From Nitrospirota bacterium (GTDB taxonomy: Bacteria > Nitrospirota_A > Leptospirillia > Leptospirillales > Leptospirillaceae), in assembly GCA_021829515.1 (NCBI GenBank), contig JAKBPM010000001.1, forward strand, positions 62,001-126,000: a DNA stretch of 64,000 nucleotides, written 5' to 3'. The notes under the pieces were generated by a model, which saw only the letters and a program-made list of their open reading frames with translations, was not told the DNA's origin and made no database searches. Position numbers and translations under genes: made by a program. Below, one piece after another: positions 25,906 through 35,322 of this stretch. Numbering within the stretch: the stretch's first letter is position 1; each line of letters starts with the position of its first letter.

Positions 25906-26415
25906 TCACCGGAACTTCAGCTTCCCCTTAGCCATGACGATTGCTCCCACAAGGGCAATAAGAAGGACAAGGGAGGCAATCTCAAACGGAAACAGGTATT
26001 TAGTGTATAGAACCATACCAATCATCTCCGTATTACCAAGAGGCTGAACACCTGGCTGTGGAACAGGAGGAAGTTCGGGATAGAAATGGGTCCGGGAAAT
26101 GAGGAAAGCGACTTCTATTGCGGCAACAACAGCAGCGCCAAAAACAATAGGCGACTGCTTTTGCAAAACACGTCCCTGAGTCTGGACGTTTAATAACATG
26201 ACAACAAAAATGTAGAGAACCAGAATGGCGCCTGCGTAGACCAACAACTGTACCCCGGCAAGAAACTCAGCCTCAAGGATGATATAAAGCCCTGCTACGT
26301 GGGCAAACATGGATAACAAAGACATTGCAGAGTACAAAGGGTTTTTAAAAATAACTACCATCAGGGCTGAAAGCAGGATGGCTCCTCCAAAATAAACAAA
26401 AGACAATATTTCCAT
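25906..26415 (-). CDS. nuoJ: NADH-quinone oxidoreductase subunit J
   Basis: This 169-residue membrane subunit has five helices. Its family motifs are 'NPLYSAMSLLSMF', 'AGLYIILEAEFLAGVQLLVYAGAILVL' in part, and 'LVGAIVMAK'. The TM3 pi-bulge region 'YAGAI' is present. The start is the ATG at 26415, preceded by AGGAGG. A longer in-frame extension into nuoI is not supported. The start lies 8 bases after the nuoI stop. Confidence 0.95.
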   Translation of the reverse strand: MEILSFVYFGGAILLSALMVVIFKNPLYSAMSLLSMFAHVAGLYIILEAEFLAGVQLLVYAGAILVLYIFVVMLLNVQTQGRVLQKQSPIVFGAAVVAAIEVAFLISRTHFYPELPPVPQPGVQPLGNTEMIGMVLYTKYLFPFEIASLVLLIALVGAIVMAKGKLKFR

Positions 26416-26423
26416 GCTTTGAA

Positions 26424-26984
26424 TCAACCTCCTGATTTGACTGATGGAATCGGTGGGAAGTGATATCTTCCCTCTTCTTTTCCGGAATTTTCGGCTTCCC
26501 ACATGTTTTTAAACTTTAAATATTCAACAGAATCTTGCTCGCATTTATCACCAAGGGTCAATAACTGTTCTTTGGAGTAGATTAATCCTTCCCTTGTGAA
26601 AGAAGAATGAGCATACTCCTTAGTCATTGCCAATGCGTTCACTGGACAGGCAACCACACAAAAACCACAAAATATACATCGCGTAAAGTCCAACGTATAT
26701 TCTTTTGCGTAACGTCTGTCTGGAAATTCTGGGTGAATATCACCGACTACTGAGATCGCTTTGGCTGGACAGATAGCTTCACATAAATCACATCCCACGC
26801 ATCTTTCTTGTTCATTTTCATAGCGTCGCTGGACAATGAATCCCCTATACCCATCGGGGAGAGTTAATTTTTCATGCGGATATTGTAATGTAACCGCTTT
26901 TTTGAACATATGCCGAAATGTCAGTTTGAGGCCAGACATAATTTCCCCAAACATGATCGTATTCAGAAAATTTTTAATTCCCAT
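26424..26984 (-). CDS. nuoI: NADH-quinone oxidoreductase subunit I (8Fe-ferredoxin)
   Basis: This 186-residue subunit carries two [4Fe-4S] motifs, 'CVGCDLCEAICPAKAI' and 'CIFCGFCVVACPVNAL', for clusters N6a and N6b that pass electrons to NuoB. The 'DGYRGFIVQRRYENEQERC' approach is typical. The ATG at 26984 has GGAG seven bases upstream. A longer in-frame reading into nuoH is rejected because it lacks a ribosome site and family similarity. It is tightly linked to nuoH and nuoJ. Confidence 0.97.
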   Translation of the reverse strand: MGIKNFLNTIMFGEIMSGLKLTFRHMFKKAVTLQYPHEKLTLPDGYRGFIVQRRYENEQERCVGCDLCEAICPAKAISVVGDIHPEFPDRRYAKEYTLDFTRCIFCGFCVVACPVNALAMTKEYAHSSFTREGLIYSKEQLLTLGDKCEQDSVEYLKFKNMWEAENSGKEEGRYHFPPIPSVKSGG

Positions 26985-27013
26985 ATGAACTCCTACGGTC
27001 TCTCGACCAGATA

Positions 27014-28027
27014 TCAATGACGGATCGCGTAAACGACAAAAGCAGTGACGATAACATTCGCAAACGAGAGCGGAAGCATGATTTTCCACCCAAACTTCAT
27101 AAGCTGATCATATCGCAATCGAGGCAATGTTGCCCGGATCCAAAAGAAGAAGAAGAGAAAAAAGTAGACTTTTAACATGAACCAGATAACAGGTGGGACA
27201 AAATCAAGCATTGGTAATGGAGATCCCCATCCGCCCAGGAATAAAACTGTGGCAACACACGACACCACAATCATATTGGCATATTCAGCTAAATAATATA
27301 AGGAAAAACGCATTCCAGAATATTCCGTAAAAAAGCCGGCAACAAGTTCTGATTCTGCTTCAGGCAGATCAAAAGGAGTTCGGTTTGTTTCTGCAATACC
27401 TGAGATCAGGTAAATGACAAAGGCTATAATCTGAGGAAAAATGTACCAATGCCAAAAACCTCCTTGTTGTGCTTTTTCAATCTGAACAAGTGAAAGGGAT
27501 CCTCCCAAGATCAATACACCAATAATGCTCATTCCCGCATTCAACTCATAACTGATGACCTGCGCCGCTGACCTCAGTGCTCCCATGATGGAATACTTGC
27601 TATTGGAAGCCCAACCACCAAGAAGGATCCCGTAAGCACCAATAGATGAAAGAGCAAGGATATAAATCATTCCGATATTGATATCCGTAAGGTAAGGATG
27701 AGTTGTAATTCCGCCAAAGTGAAATGAGTCTCTACCAAAAGGAATCACTGCGAATGATAAAATAGCCGGGACAAGGGATATAATTGGTGCAATTTTAAAA
27801 ATGGCCTTATTGGCTTCCTGAGGAATAATGTCTTCTTTCGAAACCAATTTGATTCCATCAGCCAAAGGCTGGAGTAAGCCCCATGGACCCACTTCCATCG
27901 GTCCAAGCCTGTCCTGCATAAAACTTAAAACCTTTCTTTCCAGATAGGTCAAATATGCAACCATCGTCAAAACCACAAACAATAACCCGGCAATAACGAC
28001 AACAGCAGCTAAAATATCATTCAGCAA
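27014..28027 (-). CDS. nuoH: NADH-quinone oxidoreductase subunit H
   Basis: This 337-residue, eight-helix subunit lines the quinone tunnel. Conserved pieces are 'YLERKVLSFMQDRLGP', 'LLQPLADGIKLVSKED', 'ISYELNAGMSIIGVL', 'NRTPFDLPEAESELVAGF' and 'FFFWIRATLPRLRYDQLM'. The start is a TTG at 28027 with GGAAG upstream; no in-frame ATG fits better. The gap from nuoG is 73 bases. Confidence 0.97.
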   Translation of the reverse strand: MLNDILAAVVVIAGLLFVVLTMVAYLTYLERKVLSFMQDRLGPMEVGPWGLLQPLADGIKLVSKEDIIPQEANKAIFKIAPIISLVPAILSFAVIPFGRDSFHFGGITTHPYLTDINIGMIYILALSSIGAYGILLGGWASNSKYSIMGALRSAAQVISYELNAGMSIIGVLILGGSLSLVQIEKAQQGGFWHWYIFPQIIAFVIYLISGIAETNRTPFDLPEAESELVAGFFTEYSGMRFSLYYLAEYANMIVVSCVATVLFLGGWGSPLPMLDFVPPVIWFMLKVYFFLFFFFWIRATLPRLRYDQLMKFGWKIMLPLSFANVIVTAFVVYAIRH

Positions 28028-28100
28028 AGGACTTCCTTTCCAAGAAAAACGAAACGGAGAGTATGAAAAAACATTTCAACTACATTAAGAAGAGGCCAGA

Positions 28101-30746
28101 TTACTCAATTTTTTTCAAGGTTACCCTGGTCCGCAACATTGTTACCGTATGACAAGGGCCTGAGTAGTTCATTTCACCAGGGAACAGTGATAACAAATCA
28201 GGAGAAACAAAATGGTATGGTACCTGCAACTCATTTTCAGTCACACCTGAAGTCAGTTCGACCGGAATGGTACAAGTGCCATATTTGTTTTCAATAAGCA
28301 CTAACTCATTCTTTTTGATCTTCAGTTTTTTGGCAGTCTGACGATTGATTCGGAGAGAAGCTGCAGACTTCATTTTCATGAGGCTTGGATCAAGAAGAGT
28401 CATCTTTCCGGAATGAAAAAGAGACTTGTTAAGTGCCAATACAAATTCTCCCTCTCCTGAAATATTCTCAGGAAGAATTGGTGAATGGGCTGACGGAGCT
28501 TCTTTGTGATTGGAATGCATTTTTTGGGAAACAGTATTTCTGTCTGCCTTATGAGGAGGCTGAGGGATCTGTGTGGGTAGGATCAGATTTCCCGTTGGGC
28601 CCATAAAATGTTCCCCATTGCGTGTCGAAGGAGAAAGATCAGGCATCAATGTGAAAATTTCTTTTGAAATTTCGCTGGTTGATCCATTCGATAATGGATG
28701 GCCCATACTCTCGGAAAGTCGAGAAACGATTTCACCATCAGACAGAGATTCGCCCCAATAAGTCATGGCAGGGCTAAGAGATTGGACGAACCCTTCAACA
28801 CTAACAACATGTCCAGCTCGTTCGTATGAAGAAGCAGCCGGCAAAAGATAATGAGCTTGATCAGAGAGACTTGTCTGAAATAAATCTATTGAAACAATTA
28901 ACTCCAGTTTCGCCAGAATTTCATGAACACCAGAATGAGGTGAAAAATGGGTTAAGGGATTTTCCCCGAAAGAAATGAGTCCCTTGATATTTCCTGCATT
29001 GATTCCCTCGAGAATCTCCTTTAAGCCGCCACCTTTCCCATAAGACAGGTGATCGCCCCAGGTTGATTCCCATTTCTTCTTACATTCGGAGTCTTGTGAA
29101 TCCAACAAGCCTGGAAGCCATTCATATGTCGCTCCCATCATAAGAACACCTAGATCGTTCCCAACTTCTGGCAGAGGAAGAATTCCACAACCTTCTTTCT
29201 CGACCCAACCCAAAGATTGAACCATCCGGAGCAAATTCTCCATCGCTGCATAGGCAGACTGAATTCGATGGAATACTCTCCCAGTGATAATGATTCCTGT
29301 CTGAGCTTCTCTCAGATCCTGAACTAAGCGGGTATAAGCCTGAGGATCAACATTAAATGACTTGAAGAGCTCTTCTTTTCTGGAAAGAAAATCAGGATGC
29401 CTATGTGCCTCTTGAGAAGAAATCTCCTCAGACAAAATCCAAGCAAATAAGCCTTCGCCACCAGGCAACACTCGAATGTGGTCTTTGGCTCTAGATGTTA
29501 TCGAAACAGACTCGGAGCCCACATAATACATTCGAGATTTTTCTTTCCTAACAGCTCTCTTTAGAAACAGTCCAGTAATATTTGACTCTGAAGTCGGGTC
29601 AGCTCCGATCACGAGAATGACTTTTGCTTTCAATAGATCCTGATGATCAACCATTGGCCTCAATGTACCAGTTGCTTTTCCGATGGGATAAGCAGCATTC
29701 ATGAATCCATAGCGAGCACCCGAATCAATATAATTGGATCGCAAAACTCGGCGGGAGAACCCTTGGATCAAGTAGGCATCTTCCATGGGGATTCTTGGGG
29801 AAACCAGGGTGGCGATTCGATCTGGTCCTACCCTAACAATAGAGCTTAGTTTTTCAGCCAGTTCTGGAATGACTGAATCCCATTCAGTGGGTACCAAACG
29901 AGAGAAAGACCTTGCATAAGGTTTGTCTAGTCGTTCGGTAGACTGCACATGAGAAAAACCGAATCGTCCAATTGCACAGAGAGAGCCCTCATTCGGCCCC
30001 TCTCCTTCGGAAGAAGTGACTCTGATGATGGCTTCTTTCTCGGTTTCTACATTCATCTGGCAACCTGATGCGCAATAAGTACAGGTTGTCTTTGTTTTCT
30101 CAAGCTGCCATGGACGATATTGATACCGGACAAACTTATCGGTAATGGCTCCTGTTGGACACACTTCCAAGCAATCCCCGCAAAATTCGCAATCCAGCTT
30201 TTTGCCGAGAGGAGGACCTATAACTGTGTCAAATCCACGATTGATGAATCCAATGGCATGTACATCCTGAACCTCATCACAAATCCTTACGCATTTTCCA
30301 CAGAGGATACAGCGATTCGAGTTAAAAACAAGCACATCACTTTTAATATCTTCCACTTCATCATTTCGATGCGATTCGAAACGAGAATCACTCGCTCCGT
30401 AAGAAAATGACATATTTTGAAGCGGGCATTCTCCTCCGCAGTCACAAACAGGGCAATCCAGCGGATGATGGAGCAACAGTAGCTCAAGATTTGTTTTTCT
30501 GGCATCAGCAACCTTCGCTGACTCGGTCAGAATGCGCATCCCATCAGAAACGGGCGTCACACAGGACATGACAACCCGCTTGGAATCCTCTAGTTCCACT
30601 GCGCAAATTCGGCACGAACCGGCAGGATCCATCCTCGGATGGTAACAAAAAGTGGGAATGGAAATACCCGCTTTTTCCGCAGCCTTCAATATTGTTGAGG
30701 TTGCATCAACCTCAACCTCAACCCCATTTACAAATACTTTAACCAT
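28101..30746 (-). CDS. nuoG: NADH-quinone oxidoreductase subunit G (with extra ferredoxin-type Cys set)
   Basis: From the ATG at 30746 (GGGAG upstream) this is 881 residues. A [2Fe-2S] domain (C34, C45, C48, C62) is followed by the His-Cys N5 site (H94, C98, C101, C107). Two full CxxCxxCxxxC motifs (C146-C156 and C186-C196) and an N7-like site (C222, C225, C229, C257) lead into a molybdopterin-oxidoreductase-like body. Canonical NuoG has only three Cys plus a distant fourth in the N4 region. The eight-Cys double motif here resembles FeFe-hydrogenase or formate dehydrogenase subunits and predicts one more cluster. A stretch near 780-800 is low in complexity. Confidence 0.94.
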   Translation of the reverse strand: MVKVFVNGVEVEVDATSTILKAAEKAGISIPTFCYHPRMDPAGSCRICAVELEDSKRVVMSCVTPVSDGMRILTESAKVADARKTNLELLLLHHPLDCPVCDCGGECPLQNMSFSYGASDSRFESHRNDEVEDIKSDVLVFNSNRCILCGKCVRICDEVQDVHAIGFINRGFDTVIGPPLGKKLDCEFCGDCLEVCPTGAITDKFVRYQYRPWQLEKTKTTCTYCASGCQMNVETEKEAIIRVTSSEGEGPNEGSLCAIGRFGFSHVQSTERLDKPYARSFSRLVPTEWDSVIPELAEKLSSIVRVGPDRIATLVSPRIPMEDAYLIQGFSRRVLRSNYIDSGARYGFMNAAYPIGKATGTLRPMVDHQDLLKAKVILVIGADPTSESNITGLFLKRAVRKEKSRMYYVGSESVSITSRAKDHIRVLPGGEGLFAWILSEEISSQEAHRHPDFLSRKEELFKSFNVDPQAYTRLVQDLREAQTGIIITGRVFHRIQSAYAAMENLLRMVQSLGWVEKEGCGILPLPEVGNDLGVLMMGATYEWLPGLLDSQDSECKKKWESTWGDHLSYGKGGGLKEILEGINAGNIKGLISFGENPLTHFSPHSGVHEILAKLELIVSIDLFQTSLSDQAHYLLPAASSYERAGHVVSVEGFVQSLSPAMTYWGESLSDGEIVSRLSESMGHPLSNGSTSEISKEIFTLMPDLSPSTRNGEHFMGPTGNLILPTQIPQPPHKADRNTVSQKMHSNHKEAPSAHSPILPENISGEGEFVLALNKSLFHSGKMTLLDPSLMKMKSAASLRINRQTAKKLKIKKNELVLIENKYGTCTIPVELTSGVTENELQVPYHFVSPDLLSLFPGEMNYSGPCHTVTMLRTRVTLKKIE

Positions 30747-30777
30747 CACTGAGAACTCCCCCGGAAGGCTTTTCGCC

Positions 30778-32631
30778 CTAAATAATAGCCCTGAATTTGC
30801 AGGCATCGACACAAGCCTTGCAGCGAATGCATGTAGTGAGATCGATATGAGCAACCTCACCTTTTTCCCATGTCACCGATCCGGATGGACACACTGGTTC
30901 ACAAAGTCCACAGGTCGTACAATCTTCTTCAATGACCACATATTTGATGAGATCATTGCATACTGTTCCGGGGCAACGCTTATCTCGAATATGCGCCTCG
31001 TACTCGTCACGGAAATATCTGATGGTCGAAAGAACCGGATTAGGCGCAGCTCCTCCAAGTCCACATAGGGAATTCGACTTGATATACATGGAAAGGCGAA
31101 CAAGTTCATCAAGATCCCCCTCCTGGCCTTTTCCCTCAGTAATTCTGGTCAGGATGTCGAGCATGATCTTTGAACCAACCCTGCAGGGAGTACATTCACC
31201 ACATGATTCATCCTGAGTGAACTTTAGGAAGAATTTGGCTGTATCCACGATACAGGCCGCTTCGTCCATAATCACAATTCCGCCCGATCCCATAATGGCA
31301 CCAGCAGAAACAACATTTTCAAAATCAACAGGAGTGTCAAGGCCACTTGTGGGAATACAACCACCTGAAGGCCCTCCTAACTGGGCCGCCTTGAACGGAA
31401 TTTTCTTTTCAACCATTCCGCCACCAATGGAGAAAACAATTTCTCTCAGCGGGGTTCCTGCAGGAACTTCGATCAAACCGGTGTTTTTAATTGAACCGGT
31501 CAGAGCAAAAGTCTTCGTCCCCTTGGTCTTCTCACTACCGTATGAGGCATACCAATCGCCACCGCCAAGAATAATATGGCCAATATTTGCCAATGTCTCA
31601 ACATTATTGATAACGGAAGGCTTCCCCCAAACTCCTTTTTGGGCTGGAAATGGAGGTTTTGGCCAAGGCATTCCACGCTCTCCCATTAAAGAGGCTAAGA
31701 GAGCCGTTTCCTCACCACAAACATAAGCGCCCGCTCCCTCCTTGATTTCGAGGTCAAAAGACAAATCTGATCCCAGAATATTTTCCCCAAGAAAGTTTCT
31801 TTCTCTGGCATCATTGATCGCTTTCTGCAAACGCTTGATCGCAAGCGGATATTCAGCGCGACAATATATATATCCTTTTTTGGCATGTCCAACGGCAAAG
31901 GAAGCAAGGATCATACCTTCTATCACGGAATGAGGGTCACCCTCCAGAACGGAGCGATCCATAAAAGCACCAGGATCACCTTCATCAGCATTACAAACTA
32001 CGTATTTTTCTGGACCGGGTGATTTACGCGTCAGGTTCCACTTCATTCCTGTAGGGAAACCGCCGCCGCCCCGCCCACGCAATCCTGACTTCGTAACCTC
32101 ATCAATAACCTGTTCCGGGGTCATTGATGAAAGGACTTTCTTCAAGGCCTTGTACCCATCCATTGCGATATAATCGTCAATGCTCAACGGATCGATCATT
32201 CCGCATCGTTTCGAAACGATCTTAACCTGCCCCTTGAAAAAAGGAATTTCCTGCATCATGGGAAGACCAGCAAAAGCCTCTGCCCCAGGTATGGAAATCT
32301 GGCAAACAGCATATTTTTTTGCAAACTCATTTTTGTTGAAATGTGCATCAAGAATTTGAGTCAGGGTATTTGGCTTGACATTACGATAAGAGACCCTGTT
32401 TTTACCTGGCATTGTAATGTCAACCAGGGGCTCATTGTGGCACATACCAATACACCCGGTGGGCACAACCTTCACTGCCAAATTTCTGGAAGCTACCTCT
32501 TTGAGAATTAATTCATGTAAAGCCTTCGCCCCTGATGCCAAGCCACATGTAGCCATTCCTATATGAATGACTGGCAGGGAAGACTGCTCTTCTAAATGTA
32601 GAGAAGAATCTTCAAGCACCTCGGTTAACAT
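30778..32631 (-). CDS. nuoF: NADH-quinone oxidoreductase subunit F, HydB/HndC-like long form
   Basis: This FMN/NADH subunit is 617 residues, well above the usual 420-450 of NuoF. It starts with a thioredoxin-like ferredoxin domain (~20-110; C29, C60, C64). The standard NuoF core has 'SGLRGRGGGGFPTGMKW' for NADH/FMN binding, 'GAGAYVCGEETALLASL' and the N3 site 'ESCGECTPCR' plus 'SLCGLGG'. It ends with two [4Fe-4S] ferredoxin motifs ('CTTCGLCEPVCP' and 'CIRCKACVDAC'). This architecture is known from HydB/HndC-type hydrogenase subunits. It oxidises NADH and feeds NuoE and NuoG. It lies 31 bases before nuoG. The ATG has GAGGG/AGGA upstream. Confidence 0.94.
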   Translation of the reverse strand: MLTEVLEDSSLHLEEQSSLPVIHIGMATCGLASGAKALHELILKEVASRNLAVKVVPTGCIGMCHNEPLVDITMPGKNRVSYRNVKPNTLTQILDAHFNKNEFAKKYAVCQISIPGAEAFAGLPMMQEIPFFKGQVKIVSKRCGMIDPLSIDDYIAMDGYKALKKVLSSMTPEQVIDEVTKSGLRGRGGGGFPTGMKWNLTRKSPGPEKYVVCNADEGDPGAFMDRSVLEGDPHSVIEGMILASFAVGHAKKGYIYCRAEYPLAIKRLQKAINDARERNFLGENILGSDLSFDLEIKEGAGAYVCGEETALLASLMGERGMPWPKPPFPAQKGVWGKPSVINNVETLANIGHIILGGGDWYASYGSEKTKGTKTFALTGSIKNTGLIEVPAGTPLREIVFSIGGGMVEKKIPFKAAQLGGPSGGCIPTSGLDTPVDFENVVSAGAIMGSGGIVIMDEAACIVDTAKFFLKFTQDESCGECTPCRVGSKIMLDILTRITEGKGQEGDLDELVRLSMYIKSNSLCGLGGAAPNPVLSTIRYFRDEYEAHIRDKRCPGTVCNDLIKYVVIEEDCTTCGLCEPVCPSGSVTWEKGEVAHIDLTTCIRCKACVDACKFRAII

Positions 32632-32648
32632 GACATCCTACCCTCTCT

Positions 32649-32665
32649 CCCTGAAACATTCAGGG
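32649..32665 (-). promoter_or_regulatory. Hairpin in the nuoE-nuoF gap just upstream of the nuoF ribosome site
   Basis: A perfect 7-bp stem (CCCTGAA / TTCAGGG) with a 3-base loop lies about 18-34 bases before the nuoF ATG, next to its GAGGG ribosome site. There is no T tract, so it is not a normal terminator. It may protect a processed 5' end or tune nuoF translation. The 131-base gap (32632-32762) is otherwise AT-rich, with a weak AAGGA/TCCTT dyad right after nuoE. Confidence 0.4.
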
Positions 32666-32762
32666 TCCAGATTTAAAATATATTTTTTGAATCTTCGGTT
32701 GACATTCTCTCTTTGAGCGCAAATTCCATATTATCGACTCAAGGAAAAAAAGAATCTCCTTG

Positions 32763-33269
32763 TTAAGCCGATTCTGACGCAGACAAATGCTCTGACTCAA
32801 GATCCTTAATCAAGCCAAGCATTTTATCTGGAGAAAGTTTTCCATACGCGGTATCCGTTACCATGGCCATAGGCGCCAAAGCACAAGACCCCAAACAGGA
32901 AACTGGTTCCAAGGTAAAAAGCATATCTTCGGTGTTCTCTCCTGGCTCAATCTTTAACTCTTCCTTGACTTTATCAACCAGAAGCCCTGCACCTCTTACA
33001 TGACAGGCCGTCCCTACACATATCTTGAGAACGTATTTGCCTCTTGGCTCCCGATAAAACTGGGAGTAAAAAGTCAATACGCCATACATCTTGCTTTTGG
33101 GAATCTCAAGATACTCACCTATCATATCCAGCGCATCAGCTGGAACATATCCATATTTTTCCTGGATTCTTTGTAAGATTTGAACGACGGTCCCTTCCCT
33201 GTTTCCGAATTCGTCGCACAAATTCTCAATAAAATCCTGATCAACTTCTATATGTTTTGTCTGGCTCAT
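32763..33269 (-). CDS. nuoE: NADH-quinone oxidoreductase subunit E
   Basis: This 168-residue thioredoxin-like [2Fe-2S] subunit has its four ligands in 'ICVGTACHVRGA' and 'VSCLGSCALAP' (cluster N1a). The N-terminal helical part contains 'ILQRIQEKYGYVPADAL' and 'YGVLTFYSQFYREPRG'. The ATG at 33269 follows GAGGG seven bases upstream, which is better than the in-frame ATG at 33311. Gaps of 142 and 131 bases on either side set this gene apart from nuoD and nuoF. Confidence 0.96.
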   Translation of the reverse strand: MSQTKHIEVDQDFIENLCDEFGNREGTVVQILQRIQEKYGYVPADALDMIGEYLEIPKSKMYGVLTFYSQFYREPRGKYVLKICVGTACHVRGAGLLVDKVKEELKIEPGENTEDMLFTLEPVSCLGSCALAPMAMVTDTAYGKLSPDKMLGLIKDLESEHLSASESA

Positions 33270-33411
33270 GTTCGAACCCTCAACTATGGGAATGCTCTCT
33301 CCCGAATTCATTTTCCGGAACAAAACCTTTCCGGGCTTGTCAGGAATATAACAACATTATTATCAGAGAACCTGATAACCTCGGACCCTGACGATCCGAT
33401 TTCGGCAAAAT

Positions 33412-34695
33412 CTAACGGTCACATTCACCCATCACAATATCAAGAGTACCAAATATCGTAACAATATCCGCCACCATATACCCCTTGGCCATATGATCCA
33501 GTGCGCCAATATGGATAAATGAAGGCGCTCGGATTTTCATCCGATAGGGCTTACCAGAACCATCACTGACAATATAAAATCCTAATTCGCCTTTAGGTGT
33601 TTCAGTACCGCAATAGGTATCCCCCGGAGGAACCTTGAAACCTTGTACAACCAAGAGAAAATGATGGATCAAGGTTTCCATGTTATGCATCACCTTCCCT
33701 TTGTCCGGGAAAGTGATTTTATGATCATCTGTCAGAATCCTGCCGGGTGGTAACTTATCCAGACATTGCCGGATGATTTTCGAACTTTCCCGCATTTCTT
33801 CAATTCTGATCCAGTAACGATCGTAAACATCCCCATTTGTTCCAACAGGGACATTCCACTCCACTTGATCATACACCCCATAGGGCTCGTATTTTCTCAA
33901 GTCATAATCCACCCCAGAGCCACGGAGGCTCGGACCGGATACACCAAAATTGATTGCATCCTCACCTGTAATAACAGCAATGTTTTTAGTGCGGGCAAGC
34001 CAAATCCTGTTCGTTTCAAGAAGAATATTATATTCTTTAATATTCCCCTCAAAAGCATCCAAAAACTTATAAAGTCGTGTAATAAATTCTTTGGGAAGAT
34101 CTGCATCGACTCCTCCGACCCTATAGTAGTTGGATGTAAGCCTTGCGCCACAAATCATTTCAAACAAGTCAAGAAGCTCTTCTCTCTCCCTGAACGTATA
34201 AAAGAAAACGCTCATCGCACCAATATCCAATGCCTGAGTACCAAGCCAAAAGAGATGGTTCACAATTCTCTGGACTTCTGCCACTATAGTCCGGATATAT
34301 TCAGCTCTTTCCGGGACCTTGATTTCGAGCAATTTCTCCACTGCTCGGACAAACGCATAATTATTCGCCATAGCAGAAACATAGTCGAGGCGATCAGTCA
34401 TCGGAATGATTTGGTTATAAGTGCGATACTCTGCGATCTTCTCGGTTCCCCGGTGCAAATATCCTAGATCGGGAATGGAACGTTTGATTCTTTCTCCGTC
34501 AAGATCCAGGAGAACACGAAGAACACCGTGCGTACTTGGATGCTGGGGACCCATATTCAAAAGAAATTGATCTGTCTGAATGGATGAGTCCAGATCATTC
34601 AAAACCGTCTGGCGCAGAGACGACAAAACCACTTCTCTCCGCCTGGTTTCTTCGATACGATCAGCTACCTTATCTACTACCTTTTCCTGCTCCAA
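33412..34695 (-). CDS. nuoD: NADH-quinone oxidoreductase subunit D (49 kDa-type)
   Basis: This 427-residue subunit forms the quinone site with NuoB. Hallmarks are 'LNMGPQHPSTHGVLR', 'IPDLGYLHRGTEKIAE', 'MTDRLDYVSAMANN', 'RLTSNYYRVGGVD' and the C-terminal 'IFGTLDIVMGECDR'. The start is a TTG at 34695 with GGGGAG upstream; the next ATG would cut into the conserved core. The N-terminal ~40 residues are an unusual charged extension ('DKVADRIEETRRREV'). Confidence 0.96.
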   Translation of the reverse strand: MEQEKVVDKVADRIEETRRREVVLSSLRQTVLNDLDSSIQTDQFLLNMGPQHPSTHGVLRVLLDLDGERIKRSIPDLGYLHRGTEKIAEYRTYNQIIPMTDRLDYVSAMANNYAFVRAVEKLLEIKVPERAEYIRTIVAEVQRIVNHLFWLGTQALDIGAMSVFFYTFREREELLDLFEMICGARLTSNYYRVGGVDADLPKEFITRLYKFLDAFEGNIKEYNILLETNRIWLARTKNIAVITGEDAINFGVSGPSLRGSGVDYDLRKYEPYGVYDQVEWNVPVGTNGDVYDRYWIRIEEMRESSKIIRQCLDKLPPGRILTDDHKITFPDKGKVMHNMETLIHHFLLVVQGFKVPPGDTYCGTETPKGELGFYIVSDGSGKPYRMKIRAPSFIHIGALDHMAKGYMVADIVTIFGTLDIVMGECDR

Positions 34696-34785
34696 GGGCC
34701 GATACTCCCCTATCCATATTTGTTAAAACCAGACACGGAAATCTCCAGAAAACCCCCTGGATCCGATCCATATCATCAATTCAAC

Positions 34786-35319
34786 TTATTCCTTAGCGGT
34801 AATTTTTTTATGATCCACTGTGATACGCTGCATTTTAGGAACAAAAGACATATCTTCTCGCCAACCTTTGCCGATCAAGGGAAAATCTTTCCTGAGCGGA
34901 TATCCTTCATCATAGTCATCCGGCATCAAGATCCGCCTAAGATCGGGATGACCTCGGAACTGAATGCCCATCATGTCGTAGACTTCCCGCTCCATAAATT
35001 CGGCACCTTTCCATATTCCCACAATCGAGTCAACAACGGGAGAAGTTTCAGATACCCTTTGTTTTACCATGATCCGATGTTTTCTCGACATAGAATACAG
35101 AATGACAACAACCTCGAATCTCTCCGATTCCTTGGGGTAGTCGACAGAAACCACATCCACTATATAGTCATAATCGTATCGGGGATCATCATGGAGAGAT
35201 TGAAATACCGAAAGCGCACCATCCGGTTTCAGATATACAGTCAGATCTCCCAAGGCCTCACGGGAGCCCAGAAAAACATCAGGCCACTCCCTAGAAATGC
35301 TTTCAGCGACTAGATGCAT
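34786..35319 (-). CDS. nuoC: NADH-quinone oxidoreductase subunit C (30 kDa-type)
   Basis: This 177-residue hydrophilic arm subunit has the family signature 'EREVYDMMGIQFRGHPDLRR' followed by 'PDDYDEGYPLRKDFPL'. It is not fused to NuoD, unlike in enterobacteria. The ATG at 35319 has an AAGGG ribosome site and lies just 3 bases after the nuoB stop. Confidence 0.96.
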   Translation of the reverse strand: MHLVAESISREWPDVFLGSREALGDLTVYLKPDGALSVFQSLHDDPRYDYDYIVDVVSVDYPKESERFEVVVILYSMSRKHRIMVKQRVSETSPVVDSIVGIWKGAEFMEREVYDMMGIQFRGHPDLRRILMPDDYDEGYPLRKDFPLIGKGWREDMSFVPKMQRITVDHKKITAKE

Positions 35320-35322
35320 CTC

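Noticed and set aside
26985..27089. N-terminal extension of nuoI into nuoH
   Set aside because: The nuoI ATG at 26984 has a good ribosome site, and the extra residues do not resemble NuoI.
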